A stretch of DNA of 64,000 bases from Burkholderia sp. PAMC 26561 (GCF_001557535.2 NZ_CP014307.1:1178001-1242000); one strand, 5' to 3'; shown: positions 54,057 to 63,638, counted from the first letter of the stretch. Numbers and translations: made by a program. Notes: generated by a model not told the origin, from the letters alone.

Positions 54057-54252
54057 AGCGCAGGTTGAAACGCTTCAGGAATTCTTGCCGAAGTTGCTAA
54101 AGAATCGCTTCAGGAATCGTTCTAAAGCATGGAGTGTTTCAGGTGGCGAAGTAGTTAAAAAAAGCGGGCCTACGCATTTTCCGCTTTACCTTTTCTATCT
54201 GCCATAATTCCGATGTTTTCGCATTCTTAATTGCGTTCAACCCGGAAATTCC

Positions 54253-54960
54253 ATGAACTCCAACAAAACAACGAGAGGCGGGGCGCTGGTCTTGGCATGG
54301 TTCATCCTGTGCGGCGCGGCGTTCGCGGCGGGGCCTGCAGCGTCCGCGCAAAGCAGCGCCGCACAGGACGATCCCCTGGGCGGTTTGGGGACGCGGCGGA
54401 GCCTTCTGACCAACGGCGCCGCTGATGAGCCGCAGGCCACGGCGAACGGCAACATCGCGGAATTGCAGCAAATGATTCGCGACGGCAAGGTAAAGGAATT
54501 GCGCACGACGTATAACGGCAGTTATGGCGCAAGCATGTTGTTTTACCCGGACGAAATGACTTTCTACATTGCGTTGTTCCAGCAAAAGAAATTCTGGCGC
54601 GTCATCAAGACTCAAGCCGACGCACGGGCGGAAACGGTTTATGCGGACTTTGCAAAGAATAGCGCCGCGCTTGCCGATACAGAAATCCGCCGAACCAAAC
54701 TCGAGGCGGAAAAGAACTTTGCGGATCGGCTGATCGCGGTTCAGCAACAGCGCGCGAACCGCTTGCAGGCTGACCTTGAAGTGGCGCGTGCACAGCAAAG
54801 CCAGGTGGTGGACCGCCAGGCGGAGCAGCAGGAGGCAATCCGGTCGCTGCGTGCGGAGCAGGATTCGGCGCAAGCGCAATTGCGCGCGTTGCAAACCAAG
54901 GTGCAGGACCTGCAACGTCAGTCCGACACCGACCTGATGCCGTTGCCGTTTCCAAAGTAA
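54253..54960 (+). CDS. DUF2968 family protein with coiled coil
   Basis: A 235-residue exported protein: N-terminal signal (LVLAWFILCGAAFAAG), then a globular part with NGSYGASMLFYPDEMTFYIALFQQKKFW (quoted as GSYGASMLFYPDEMTFYIAL), the hallmark of DUF2968, then a long coiled coil from about residue 145 to 225 (many Gln, Ala, Glu, Arg). Found in Burkholderiales; the function is unknown but an envelope role is likely. It has its own terminator. Confidence 0.85.
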   Translation: MNSNKTTRGGALVLAWFILCGAAFAAGPAASAQSSAAQDDPLGGLGTRRSLLTNGAADEPQATANGNIAELQQMIRDGKVKELRTTYNGSYGASMLFYPDEMTFYIALFQQKKFWRVIKTQADARAETVYADFAKNSAALADTEIRRTKLEAEKNFADRLIAVQQQRANRLQADLEVARAQQSQVVDRQAEQQEAIRSLRAEQDSAQAQLRALQTKVQDLQRQSDTDLMPLPFPK

Positions 54961-55031
54961 CGTGCGTCTGACGGAGCGAACGTTGTAGAGCGTTCCGCCG
55001 CTGCCGGGTTCCGGCAGCATTCCAAGTTGTG

Positions 55032-55061
55032 AAAAAACGGCTGCCTTCGCAGCCGTTTTTT
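55032..55061. terminator. Bidirectional terminator after the DUF2968 gene
   Basis: CGGCTGC (55038-55044) and GCAGCCG (55049-55055) pair around a four-base loop with A-run before and T6 after. Confidence 0.85.
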
Positions 55062-55354
55062 ATTGCTGCAACAGTAATAACCTGCCAAAACTTTTCTTAA
55101 TATTTACATTTAAAGCTTGTTTCCAAAGTCGTCGCGCGCTGTTTCATTAATTAGGAATTATCCAGTAAGGAATGCTTGATTCCACGTGCTAACATTTCGC
55201 GCGATTTCGGATTCCAGATCATTTTAGGATTATCCGAATCGAAGGCTTGAGGCGAATAAGGTGGCTGTGGAAATCGGGTAATTGTCTGATGGCCCGACCA
55301 GTACGCGTTTGTCTCGATATCTCAGTCACATGTAATTTCGAAACGGTAAACAGG

Positions 55355-56056
55355 ATGTCTAATAAATTAATCGCTGCAGGCTTGTTGTCAATCGGCGCCC
55401 TCGCTGGCTGCTCCAGTGCTTCGGGTCCCACGTTCAACGCAAATCAGATCCAGACCGCCAATGGCGCGCAGGTTTATCGCGTGGAATGCCATGGTTTGTT
55501 TGAAGGCGTCGCTGAGTGCGTGAAACAGGCGCAGAAGATTTGCGGCGACAAGCCCGCATACAAGCTGGAGACCATGGAACGCCTGCGCGCTCCCTCGGAA
55601 GATGCTCTGGACCCGCGCGTCCTGACGTTCCAGTGCGGCGCACCGGCTCAACCGGAAGTGGCCCCCGCACCGGCTCCGGCACCCGTGCCGCAAGCTGCGC
55701 CGGAAATGCCGCGTCAGATCGACCTGAGCGGCGACGCGAACTTCGCAACCGACAGCGCCACGCTGACGCCGCACGCGAAGAGCACGCTTGATGAGTTCGT
55801 TGCTGCTGGTCAGAACGTTCAGTTGCGTCAGGTCGAAGTATCGGGTTACACCGACTCCACAGGTTCGGCATCGCACAACCAGCGTCTGTCGCAGCGCCGT
55901 GCGGAATCGGTCATGCAATACCTGAAGAGCAACGGTCTGCGCTCGCAAAACTATTCGGCGCAAGGTTTCGGCGCGGCGAACCCAGTGGCGTCTAATTCGA
56001 CGGCAGCGGGCCGCGCGAAGAACCGTCGCGTGGAAATTCGCGTCAGCACGCAGTAA
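55355..56056 (+). CDS. OmpA-family lipoprotein
   Basis: A 233-residue lipoprotein (lipobox LAGC at about 16-19) anchored in the outer membrane, with a Pro-rich linker (repeats of Ala-Pro) near 108-122 and a C-terminal OmpA peptidoglycan-binding domain: NFATDSATLTP, VSGYTDSTGS, NQRLSQRRAESV and RAKNRRVEI (peptidoglycan-contact Asp and Arg). The Met at 55355 fits the signal; the frame is open earlier. It probably links the outer membrane to the cell wall. The 290 bp before it hold an AT-rich promoter region. A strong terminator follows. Confidence 0.9.
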   Translation: MSNKLIAAGLLSIGALAGCSSASGPTFNANQIQTANGAQVYRVECHGLFEGVAECVKQAQKICGDKPAYKLETMERLRAPSEDALDPRVLTFQCGAPAQPEVAPAPAPAPVPQAAPEMPRQIDLSGDANFATDSATLTPHAKSTLDEFVAAGQNVQLRQVEVSGYTDSTGSASHNQRLSQRRAESVMQYLKSNGLRSQNYSAQGFGAANPVASNSTAAGRAKNRRVEIRVSTQ

Positions 56057-56090
56057 TCGCGGCGGGCGTTTCTACCAACGCCACGACGTA

Positions 56091-56125
56091 AAAACCCCGC
56101 AAGCGCCTAGCGCTTGCGGGGTTTT
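56091..56125 (+). terminator. Strong terminator after the OmpA-type gene
   Basis: CCCCGCAAGCG and CGCTTGCGGGG pair around a short loop, with A-run before and TTTT after. Confidence 0.9.
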
Positions 56126-56160
56126 GTACTTGGGGCGACGCTGCTGTACGTTTTGACAGG

Positions 56161-56664
56161 CTAGAACAACGTGAGTTGAGCGCGGCCGGGGCCGCCTTCC
56201 AGCGTCAGCAAATGTTGTTTGCGCTCCATGCCGCCCGCGTAGCCTGTCAGTTCGCCATCAGCGCCAATCACGCGATGACACGGCACGATAATCCCCACCG
56301 GATTGCGCCCGTTAGCCGCGCCCACCGCTCGCGATGCCCCCGGCGCATAGCCCATGCGGCGCGCGAGATCGCCGTAAGTCCACGAATTTCCGAACGGAAT
56401 TTCCAGCAATGCCGCCCAGACGCGTTGCTGGAAGTCGGTTCCATTCAAGCGTAATTTGACGGAAAACGCGGTGCGTTCGCCGGCGAAGTACTCGGCGATC
56501 TGCTCCATCGCTTCAGCGATAACCAGCGACCGCGGCGCGCCGGTATCGGTGAGACCTGCGGGAAAATGTTTCTGCCCGACGAAGAACAGGCCGGTGAGAT
56601 GTTCATCCTCTGCGCGATACGCCAGATGGCCCAGCGGACTCGGTGCAATGTGACATTCAATCAA
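56161..56664 (-). CDS. ogt: Methylated-DNA--protein-cysteine methyltransferase
   Basis: Ogt removes alkyl groups from O6-alkylguanine by transfer to its own Cys. The 167-residue protein has the active-site PCHRVIG (Cys 129), the helix-turn-helix RAVGAANGRNP (Arg-finger region), and an N-terminal domain of the usual size. No Ada domain is attached. It is convergent with the OmpA-type gene and lies 47 bp downstream of the 86-residue gene. No sign of damage. Confidence 0.94.
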   Translation of the reverse strand: MIECHIAPSPLGHLAYRAEDEHLTGLFFVGQKHFPAGLTDTGAPRSLVIAEAMEQIAEYFAGERTAFSVKLRLNGTDFQQRVWAALLEIPFGNSWTYGDLARRMGYAPGASRAVGAANGRNPVGIIVPCHRVIGADGELTGYAGGMERKQHLLTLEGGPGRAQLTLF

Positions 56665-56711
56665 CAGTGTCTCCCATCGTTTATCAAGTCTGGATGCAGC
56701 TGGTTTGCAGC

Positions 56712-56972
56712 CTAGATAAACGGATTATCGGTCTTGCCGGCCGGTTTCACCGGCTCGGCGGCCAGTTTGACAGGTAGCGCGGCGTCGTTTTGCAGTGCAT
56801 CGACGATTGCGTTAACGGCTTTCTGCAGCGCCAGCGCAGTCGCCAGCCCGGCCTTGTCGCGGGTGATCGTCAGATCGCCGGACACGGACAAGCGCGCGGG
56901 ATCATTTGCGATCACGAGTGCGTCGCCGTCGATGTTGAGTGTGTCGGTATCGTTTGAGAATGGCTTAAACAC
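56712..56972 (-). CDS. Small hypothetical protein coupled to a secreted nuclease
   Basis: An 86-residue soluble protein starting MFKPFSNDTDTLNIDGDALV with a helical central part (ATALALQKAVNAIVDALQND) and a Lys/Pro-rich tail. It overlaps the upstream nuclease gene by eight bases, so it is translated with it. It has no signal peptide, so an immunity-like role toward the nuclease can be imagined but is unsupported otherwise. Similar proteins occur in Burkholderia without function (family knowledge). Confidence 0.6.
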   Translation of the reverse strand: MFKPFSNDTDTLNIDGDALVIANDPARLSVSGDLTITRDKAGLATALALQKAVNAIVDALQNDAALPVKLAAEPVKPAGKTDNPFI

Positions 56973-57744
56973 CTTTCAGTCCTCCAATGCGTTGATCTTT
57001 CAGCGAGTCGGGAATGCCTGGAAACTGCAGCCCGCTCATGGCTTCCAGTTCGTGGACCGTCTTGACCGTGTATTCGTTCGTGGGCGTGTTGTCCACGACG
57101 ACCGCGAACGCCAGCTTGCGTTGTGGCATGTACACCACCTTGTACAACTGGGTAGGCACCAGCACGCGCGACTCGCCGATGGTCTGCAACTGCCGTCCGG
57201 AAAAAATCGGTCCGGTCACGACATAGGCCTCGCCGGATTCTTCCACCAGCCGTCGCACCGCTTGCTCGATGCGCGACCAGATGCGCCGGTTGTTCGACGG
57301 GTTTTGCGGCACGACGTTCGCAAGCGAAAACGATTCGGCCATGCTTTTCTTGTCCCATCGGTCGCCGGCCGGGCTCATATGGCCGCGATCGTAACCGCTG
57401 CGCTTGTAGTCGGAGAGCGTGGCGCTGTCGCCGGGCGGCAATTGTTTATCGACGAAAAAGCGGTTCGTGCGCGCGTTGTCGCGAGCGTCGTCGATGTGTT
57501 GCGCCGTCAGATGTTCAGCCGACCACAAAGGCCCGTGTGTCACGCCGGAATGGAGGACCGCGAAATCGGAATAGCAAAGCTGCTGCGTCGATGCCCGCAT
57601 CTTCGCGTTCACCACGATGGGCGCGCGGCCGTCCGGGCTGAACTGCGGGCAATCGGCCGCAAGCGCGGTCAGGGATAGCGTGCAGCCGAGCGCGGCCAGG
57701 AAAAGTGTGAAGCGTGTCTTGAACTGCGAGATGCGGATCTGCAT
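56965..57744 (-). CDS. Secreted DNA/RNA non-specific endonuclease (NUC1 family)
   Basis: A 259-residue protein with a signal peptide (LFLAALGCTLSLTALAA) and the NUC1 metal-site motif DRGHM (Asp 119 to Met 123, catalytic His 122), followed by NVVPQNPSNN (metal Asn) and the Arg-rich IWSRIEQ. It degrades DNA and RNA, likely in the periplasm or outside. It overlaps the 86-residue gene. Length is standard. It is divergent from the alpha/beta hydrolase gene. Confidence 0.93.
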   Translation of the reverse strand: MQIRISQFKTRFTLFLAALGCTLSLTALAADCPQFSPDGRAPIVVNAKMRASTQQLCYSDFAVLHSGVTHGPLWSAEHLTAQHIDDARDNARTNRFFVDKQLPPGDSATLSDYKRSGYDRGHMSPAGDRWDKKSMAESFSLANVVPQNPSNNRRIWSRIEQAVRRLVEESGEAYVVTGPIFSGRQLQTIGESRVLVPTQLYKVVYMPQRKLAFAVVVDNTPTNEYTVKTVHELEAMSGLQFPGIPDSLKDQRIGGLKGV

Positions 57745-57917
57745 GTGAAAGGCGGGATGGTCGTTTGTGCGAGGCGGCAGTATAAGCGCACGGTATGCGA
57801 AAAGCGTTCGTTAGCGATCAGCGCTCGCACACGATAAAATTCCCTCGCCGCGGCAGCGTGGCCCAAGCGCCCGAAAATGTCGGTCCTTCCTGTTTTTATC
57901 TGCGAGTTCTTGCGCCC

Positions 57918-58985
57918 ATGACTGTGACCCGCCGCATGTTCTGCGCTGTTGTAGCTTCGGTTTCCTTGCTTGCATCGCCGGTGTTTGCCAACGCCGTGTC
58001 AACGGACGAGCCGGCATCTGCCACCGCGCCCGCCACCGATAACGACGGTCCCGTCTACGGTCCCGAATTGCAGGGCTTCGACTATCCGTATCCCGTCGGC
58101 CAGTTCGCAATTTCATCGCAAAGGCAGATCGTGCGCATGGCGTACATGGATGTGGCGTCGAAGAACCCAAATGGCCGGACCGTGGTCCTGCTTCACGGCA
58201 AGAACTTCTGCGCCGCGACGTGGAAAGAGAGCATCGATGTGCTGACGAACGCGGGTTATCGCGTGATTGCGCCGGATCAGATCGGTTTTTGCAAATCGAC
58301 CAAACCCACGCGTTACCAGTACACGTTCCAGCAACTCGCCCGCAACACGCACGCGCTGCTCGAGGCGCTCGGCGTGAAGAAGGCGACGCTCGTGGCGCAC
58401 TCCACCGGCGGCATGATCGCCGTCCGATACGCGCTCATGTACCCGCAGGAGACCGAGCAACTCGTGCTCGTGAACCCGATCGGCCTTGAAGACTGGAAGG
58501 CGAAGGGCGTGCCGTCGATTTCCATCGACGACTGGTATACGCGCGAGCTGAAGACCACCGCCGACGGCATTCGCAAGTACGAGCAGTCCACCTATTATGC
58601 GGGCCACTGGGACGCGCGCTACGAGCCGTGGGTGCAAATGCTGGCGGGGATGTACCGCGGGCCGGGGAAGGATCTGGTGGCGTGGAACTCGGCGCTGCTC
58701 TACGACATGATCTACACGCAGCCGGTGGTGTATGAATTTGACCAGATCCGGACGCCGACCCTGCTGCTGATTGGCGACAAGGACACGACGGCGATCGGCA
58801 AGGATCTCGCACCTCCGGATATCCGGCCTACGCTCGGGCGATATCCCGAACTGGCGAGGCAGGCTGCGGCGGCGATTCCGGGCGCGAAGCTCGTCGAGTT
58901 TCCGGATTTCGGCCATGCGCCGCAAATGCAGGATCCGCAGGCGTTTCACAAGGCGTTGCTCGAAGGGCTTTCGGCGCGCAACTAG
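57918..58985 (+). CDS. Exported alpha/beta hydrolase
   Basis: A 355-residue alpha/beta hydrolase starting at the Met at 57918 with a signal peptide (AVVASVSLLASPVFANA). Motifs: LLHGKNFC (oxyanion side), AHSTGGM (nucleophile Ser near 163), LLIGDKDTTAIGKD (acid) and FPDFGHAPQMQ (catalytic His). It is probably periplasmic and hydrolyses an ester or a similar bond. The frame is open upstream, but without a signal. It stands alone. Confidence 0.9.
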   Translation: MTVTRRMFCAVVASVSLLASPVFANAVSTDEPASATAPATDNDGPVYGPELQGFDYPYPVGQFAISSQRQIVRMAYMDVASKNPNGRTVVLLHGKNFCAATWKESIDVLTNAGYRVIAPDQIGFCKSTKPTRYQYTFQQLARNTHALLEALGVKKATLVAHSTGGMIAVRYALMYPQETEQLVLVNPIGLEDWKAKGVPSISIDDWYTRELKTTADGIRKYEQSTYYAGHWDARYEPWVQMLAGMYRGPGKDLVAWNSALLYDMIYTQPVVYEFDQIRTPTLLLIGDKDTTAIGKDLAPPDIRPTLGRYPELARQAAAAIPGAKLVEFPDFGHAPQMQDPQAFHKALLEGLSARN

Positions 58986-59075
58986 TTTCAATGCAATGCG
59001 CGGCGGTAAATGCCGGCCGCGCGTTGGACACCGCCTCGAAAATCCACGTTCAATAATCCGTGACCTGACCTGCCG

Positions 59076-59092
59076 TGCACCAAACGGGGGCA
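59076..59092. promoter_or_regulatory. Near-perfect NtrC binding site upstream of the Anbu operon
   Basis: TGCACC-AAACG-GGGGCA matches the NtrC palindrome TGCACC-N5-GGTGCA with one mismatch. It lies about 118 bp before the -12 element of the sigma-54 promoter, the usual enhancer distance. A weaker copy is at 59129-59145. Confidence 0.6.
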
Positions 59093-59196
59093 GGGCGCGG
59101 ATGACGCTTGGCATCGGCGAAATCCGGTCGCACCTGTTTGAAGCAGCGCCCCCGCATAACCCGCCAAAACAATGAGTAAAAACAAGTATTAAAAAA

Positions 59197-59212
59197 TGGC
59201 ACGGCTGTTGCT
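59197..59212 (+). promoter_or_regulatory. Sigma-54 promoter of the Anbu operon
   Basis: TGGCACG-GCTG-TTGCT matches the -24/-12 consensus exactly, with GG and GC spaced ten bases apart. It is 120 bp before the ATP-grasp gene. The region 58986-59196 holds no gene and would contain the enhancer sites. Confidence 0.75.
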
Positions 59213-59331
59213 TTATTGGGGATACTGAAACTACGAGAGCGTCGGACAAAAGGCGTGGCCAGGCGGCAGCATCTATACCGCCAATCCACCCACGAGCGGC
59301 ATTCGCGCCGCGATCAAAAAAGGACGCACAG

Positions 59332-60738
59332 ATGCAGATCTACGACGAAATGCGTCACGAAGAAACCGTGCGGGCGCACTACGCGCGGTTTTCCCGGTGG
59401 CTTTCCACGCAAAGCCCCGAAACCATCACGCGCAAACGCGCCGAAGCGGACCTGCTGTTCCGGCGCGTGGGCATCACGTTCGCCGTAAATGGCGACTTGT
59501 CCGGCACCGAGCGCCTGATTCCTTTTGACATGATTCCGCGCATCATCCCCGGGGATGAATGGCGCAAGCTCGAAGCGGGTCTCAGGCAGCGCGTGCGTGC
59601 GCTGAACATGTTCATCCGCGATATTTATCACGATCACGACATCGTCCGGGCGGGGAAGATCCCGGCTGAGCAGGTGTACACCAACGCGCAGTATCGGCCG
59701 GAGATGCAGGGCGTGGATGTGCCGCTCGATGTCTATGCGCACGTGGCCGGTGTCGATGTGGTCCGCGCCGGCGACGCGGGCGAGTTCTACGTGCTGGAAG
59801 ACAATCTGCGCGTGCCGTCGGGCGTGTCGTACATGCTCGAAAACCGCAAGATGATGATGCGGCTCTTCCCGGAACTGTTTGTGCAGAACCGCATTGCGCC
59901 GGTGGCGCACTATCCGGATTTGCTGCTGGAGACACTGCGCTCAATCGCGCCAGCCGGTGTGGACGATCCCAACGTGGTCGTGCTGACGCCTGGCATGTAC
60001 AACTCGGCGTATTTTGAGCATTCGTTCCTCGCGCAGCAAATGGGCGTGGAACTGGTCGAGGGCAAGGATCTTTTCGTCGATGAAAACTATGTCTTCATGC
60101 GCACGACCCAGGGGCCGAAGCGCGTCGATGTGATTTACCGGCGGCTCGACGACGACTTCATGGACCCGCTCGCGTTTCGCACGGACTCGGCGCTGGGCGT
60201 GCCGGGCTTGCTGACGTCGTATCGCGCGGGCCGTGTGGCGTTGGCGAATGCAATGGGCACAGGCATCGCCGACGACAAATCCATCTACCCGTTCGTGCCC
60301 GACATGATCGAGTTCTACCTCGGCGAGACGCCGATCCTGAACAACGTGCCGACGTTCCAGTGCCGCAAGCCTGACGATCTCGCGTACACGCTCGCGCATT
60401 TGCCGGAGCTCGTCGTGAAGGAGGTCCACGGCGCGGGCGGCTACGGCATGCTGGTCGGGCCGGCATCGACGAAAGCCGAGATCGAGTCCTTCCGTGAACG
60501 CCTGATCGCGCGGCCCGATGGGTACATCGCGCAGCCGACGCTTGCGTTGTCCGCGTGTCCAACCTTCGTGGAATCGGGTATCGCGCCGAGACATATTGAT
60601 TTGCGGCCGTTCGTGCTGTCCGGCAAGGAAGTGACGATGGCCGCCGGCGGCCTCACGCGCGTGGCATTGAAGGAGGGTTCGCTGGTCGTGAATTCGTCGC
60701 AGGGCGGCGGCACGAAAGATACCTGGATGGTGGATTAA
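59332..60738 (+). CDS. Circularly permuted ATP-grasp protein
   Basis: The 468-residue protein belongs to the circularly permuted ATP-grasp type 2 family. Visible blocks: NGDLSGTERLIPFDMIPRI, FYVLEDNLRVPSGVSYMLENR (quoted as LEDNLRVPSGVSYM), VDVIYRRLDDDFMDP, and GAGGYGMLVGPAST. Members probably ligate a peptide-like bond and are almost always followed by an alpha-E protein. Here it is the first gene of the four-gene Anbu cluster and follows the sigma-54 promoter. The substrate is unknown. Confidence 0.92.
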   Translation: MQIYDEMRHEETVRAHYARFSRWLSTQSPETITRKRAEADLLFRRVGITFAVNGDLSGTERLIPFDMIPRIIPGDEWRKLEAGLRQRVRALNMFIRDIYHDHDIVRAGKIPAEQVYTNAQYRPEMQGVDVPLDVYAHVAGVDVVRAGDAGEFYVLEDNLRVPSGVSYMLENRKMMMRLFPELFVQNRIAPVAHYPDLLLETLRSIAPAGVDDPNVVVLTPGMYNSAYFEHSFLAQQMGVELVEGKDLFVDENYVFMRTTQGPKRVDVIYRRLDDDFMDPLAFRTDSALGVPGLLTSYRAGRVALANAMGTGIADDKSIYPFVPDMIEFYLGETPILNNVPTFQCRKPDDLAYTLAHLPELVVKEVHGAGGYGMLVGPASTKAEIESFRERLIARPDGYIAQPTLALSACPTFVESGIAPRHIDLRPFVLSGKEVTMAAGGLTRVALKEGSLVVNSSQGGGTKDTWMVD

Positions 60739-60804
60739 TCACTCGAAGGGCTACGGCCTCGAGCGTGGCGCGGTTTCAGCGCTGCATAACAACGGAACGC
60801 CATC

Positions 60805-61761
60805 ATGATGCTAAGCCGTACAGCCGATCACCTTTTCTGGATGGCCCGCTACATGGAGCGGGCAGAGAACACGGCACGCATGCTCGACATCAACCTGAAG
60901 GGCATGCTGCTGCCGCAGACGCCCGAACAGATCGCGCGTGCGCAGCGCTCAGTGTTACGTATTTCGGAGCTCGAATCATTTTTCGAGCAGCGTTTCCCGG
61001 GTTCGGATTCGCTCGAAGACATGCTGCATTTCATGGTTGCCGACTCGGGCAATCCGTCGAGCATCATTTCGTGTCTGCACGCGACTCGAGAAAACGCGCG
61101 CGCCGTACGCGGCACATTGACCACTGAAGCCTGGGAAACCATCAACTTCACCTGGCTCGAATTCGGCGAAAAGCTCGCCGCCGGCGAACTCGAAAACAGC
61201 CCGGATACGCTTTTCGAATGGGTCAAGTACCGCTCGAACTTGTGCCGCGGCGTCATGGTCGGCACGGCGCTTCACGACGACGCCTTCTGGTTCATCCAGC
61301 TCGGCATGTACCTGGAACGCGCGGACAACACGGCGCGCATCCTGGACGTGCGTTTTGCCGATGCCGAGCCCAACTCCCGCGAAGCCGCCCGGCAACTCGA
61401 AGACTTCTATTACTGGACATCGATATTGAGTTCGGTGTCGGCGCTCGAAATCTACCGCAAGGTGTATCGCGATGTCGTGACGCCTTCGCGCGTGGTCGAG
61501 TTGCTGATCCTCAACGCGCAAATGCCGCGTTCGTTGCTGGCATCGCTCGATGGCGTTTGCGAGACGCTCGACAAGCTGCGCACGAACGGATCGAACGATT
61601 GCGAGCGCTTTGCCGGCAAGCTGCGCGCCGACGTGCTGTACACGGATATCCGCCAGATTCTCGAAACCGGTGTGCACGCCTATTTGACGCAATTCCTGAA
61701 ACGGGTCGATGAGTTGGGTGTACGCGTGATGCGTACGTTTCTCATGTTGCCTCTCGCCTGA
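60805..61761 (+). CDS. Alpha-E domain protein
   Basis: A 318-residue all-helical protein with the family start MMLSRTADHLFWMARYMERAENTARMLD (quoted as HLFWMARYMERAENTARM) and a repeat of the same motif in the centre (FIQLGMYLERADNTARILD), showing an internal duplication. Conserved Glu/Arg residues recur in both repeats. Alpha-E proteins work with permuted ATP-grasp proteins in peptide synthesis or modification (family knowledge). The gene lies 66 bp after the ATP-grasp gene and 23 bp before the transglutaminase gene. Confidence 0.92.
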   Translation: MMLSRTADHLFWMARYMERAENTARMLDINLKGMLLPQTPEQIARAQRSVLRISELESFFEQRFPGSDSLEDMLHFMVADSGNPSSIISCLHATRENARAVRGTLTTEAWETINFTWLEFGEKLAAGELENSPDTLFEWVKYRSNLCRGVMVGTALHDDAFWFIQLGMYLERADNTARILDVRFADAEPNSREAARQLEDFYYWTSILSSVSALEIYRKVYRDVVTPSRVVELLILNAQMPRSLLASLDGVCETLDKLRTNGSNDCERFAGKLRADVLYTDIRQILETGVHAYLTQFLKRVDELGVRVMRTFLMLPLA

Positions 61762-61784
61762 ACGCATCCGTACTGGGAAAAATC

Positions 61785-62582
61785 ATGCTTCTGACCATTC
61801 GGCATCACACAAGTTACCGTTACGCCGTGCCCGTGCAGTATTCCATTCAGCAACTGCGCATGACGCCGGCCAACGGCTCGGCGCAGATGGTGCGGCGCTG
61901 GCATATCGATACCGTCGGCAAGCTCGACGTCACTCGCGATGCGTATTCCAACACCCTGCATACGCTCGTGCTGACCAAACCGCATACCGAGATCAACCTG
62001 TCGGTGACGGGGCAGGTCGAGACCACCTTGCTGGACGGCGGCCGCCTCAACGACGGCCCCGGCCGGATTCCGCTGCAGCATTACACGTGTCACACGGCGT
62101 TGACCGAAGCCGATGCGTCGATCCGCGAACTCGCGCATTCTGTATCGAAGATCGACTCGCCGGCGGCACTGATTGCGCTGGCTGAGAACATCGAAGGGAA
62201 AGTGCAGTTCAAGGCGGGCGTGACAGCCGTCACGAGCACGGCGGCTGAAGCGCTGAAACTCGGCAACGGCGTGTGTCAGGATCACGCGCATCTCATGCTC
62301 GCCTGCTGCCGCTCGCGTGGCGTGCCCGCGCGTTATGTGAGCGGTTACATCGATCCGGGCGATGTGCCGCATGCCGCAAGCCACGCGTGGGTGGATGTGT
62401 GGCTCGACGACGTGTGGGTATCGGTGGATGTGACGCACGCCGCGTTCGCGAGCGGCCGATACTGCCGGCTCGCTGTTGCGCGCGACTACGAAGCCGCGGC
62501 GCCGGTGCGCGGCTCGCGGGTGGGCGGCAAGGAAGAGCGCATGAGCGTGGATGTATCGGTGCAGGCAATGGCCGATCAGTAA
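61785..62582 (+). CDS. Transglutaminase-like cysteine protein
   Basis: The 265-residue protein has an N-terminal beta domain with the family start LTIRHHTSYRY and a transglutaminase-like core: Cys in GNGVCQDHAHL (near residue 164), His in ASHAWVDVW (near 201) and Asp in VSVDVTHA (near 216), a complete triad. Bacterial members act as proteases or amidases. It is the third gene of the Anbu cluster. The start at 61785 follows the alpha-E stop by 23 bp. Confidence 0.92.
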   Translation: MLLTIRHHTSYRYAVPVQYSIQQLRMTPANGSAQMVRRWHIDTVGKLDVTRDAYSNTLHTLVLTKPHTEINLSVTGQVETTLLDGGRLNDGPGRIPLQHYTCHTALTEADASIRELAHSVSKIDSPAALIALAENIEGKVQFKAGVTAVTSTAAEALKLGNGVCQDHAHLMLACCRSRGVPARYVSGYIDPGDVPHAASHAWVDVWLDDVWVSVDVTHAAFASGRYCRLAVARDYEAAAPVRGSRVGGKEERMSVDVSVQAMADQ

Positions 62583-62745
62583 CCAGGCGGCACCGTTGCT
62601 TTTCGCTCAAGTGCACGCCGGATTTGCCGATATGTTAAAAGTAAATGAACGGTGAGTTTCGGCACACGTTTTTCAGCACCTTTCTGGCCCGGTTCGGCGA
62701 GAGCGCGCTTACAATACTGGTTTGCTTCTTTCAGGGATTCGACGG

Positions 62746-63615
62746 ATGACTTATTGCGTGGCAATGCGCGTTGACGAAGGACTGGTTTTCCTGTCCGATA
62801 CACGCACGAACGCCGGGGTCGACCACGTCAGCGCGGCCCGCAAGATGGCGGTCTTCGAACAACCCGGCGATCGCGTCCTGGTGCTGCTTGCGGCCGGCAA
62901 CCTGGCCTTGACGCAAGCTGTCATGCAGTTGTTGTCGGAACCGGCTCCTGAAGACAAGCTCACGCTCTACAACGCGCCTTCCATGGCGGATGCGGCAAGG
63001 CTCGTTGGCGAAGCCGTTCGCGAGGTCCACAGGCGGGACGCGGCGACGCTCGCGGAATTCAGTGTAGACTTCAATTGCAGCTTCATTCTTGGCGGACAGA
63101 TTCGCGGCGCGAACACGCGCCTGTTCATGATCTATTCGGCGGGCAATTTTGTTGAAGCGTCGCTGGTGAGCCCGTATTTCCAGATCGGCGAATCGAAATA
63201 TGGGAAGCCGATCATCGATCGCGTGATCACGCCCTCCACGCCGCTCGACGAAGTCGCCAAGTGCGCGCTGGTTTCGATGGATTCCACGTTGCGATCCAAT
63301 CTGTCGGTAGGCTTGCCGCTCGATCTGCTGGTCTACGAGAAAGACTCGCTGCAGGTAACGCGTTTTTCCACGCTCGATCACGACAACCAGTATTTCCAGA
63401 TGATCCACCGCACGTGGGGCGAACGCCTGCGGCAGATCTTCGGCGAGATTCCGAATCCCACATGGGCCGATCCGGCAAATGTGCCGCTGCGGGCGCGCGA
63501 GACGGTATCGAGCGTGCCGCGCGTGGTGCACGGCGACGCGTTGACGCAGCCGGATACATCGGCGCCGCCGTTCCAGACGCTGATGCAGCCGGATACCGGA
63601 CGATCTCAGCAGTAG
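62746..63615 (+). CDS. Anbu, proteasome-type peptidase
   Basis: Anbu is a bacterial relative of proteasome beta subunits and HslV. From the Met at 62746 the protein has 289 residues; Thr 2 becomes the N-terminal nucleophile after Met removal (MTYCVAMRVDEG). FLSDTRTNAGVD carries the Asp of the site and KMAVFEQPG the Lys. The C-terminal extension (after about residue 235) is Pro-rich and typical of Anbu. It forms large helical or ring assemblies in known cases. It is the fourth gene of the sigma-54-driven cluster, 164 bp after the transglutaminase gene, and ends in a strong terminator. Confidence 0.92.
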   Translation: MTYCVAMRVDEGLVFLSDTRTNAGVDHVSAARKMAVFEQPGDRVLVLLAAGNLALTQAVMQLLSEPAPEDKLTLYNAPSMADAARLVGEAVREVHRRDAATLAEFSVDFNCSFILGGQIRGANTRLFMIYSAGNFVEASLVSPYFQIGESKYGKPIIDRVITPSTPLDEVAKCALVSMDSTLRSNLSVGLPLDLLVYEKDSLQVTRFSTLDHDNQYFQMIHRTWGERLRQIFGEIPNPTWADPANVPLRARETVSSVPRVVHGDALTQPDTSAPPFQTLMQPDTGRSQQ

Positions 63616-63638
63616 GTTTTCCGCCGGATGCCGACACG

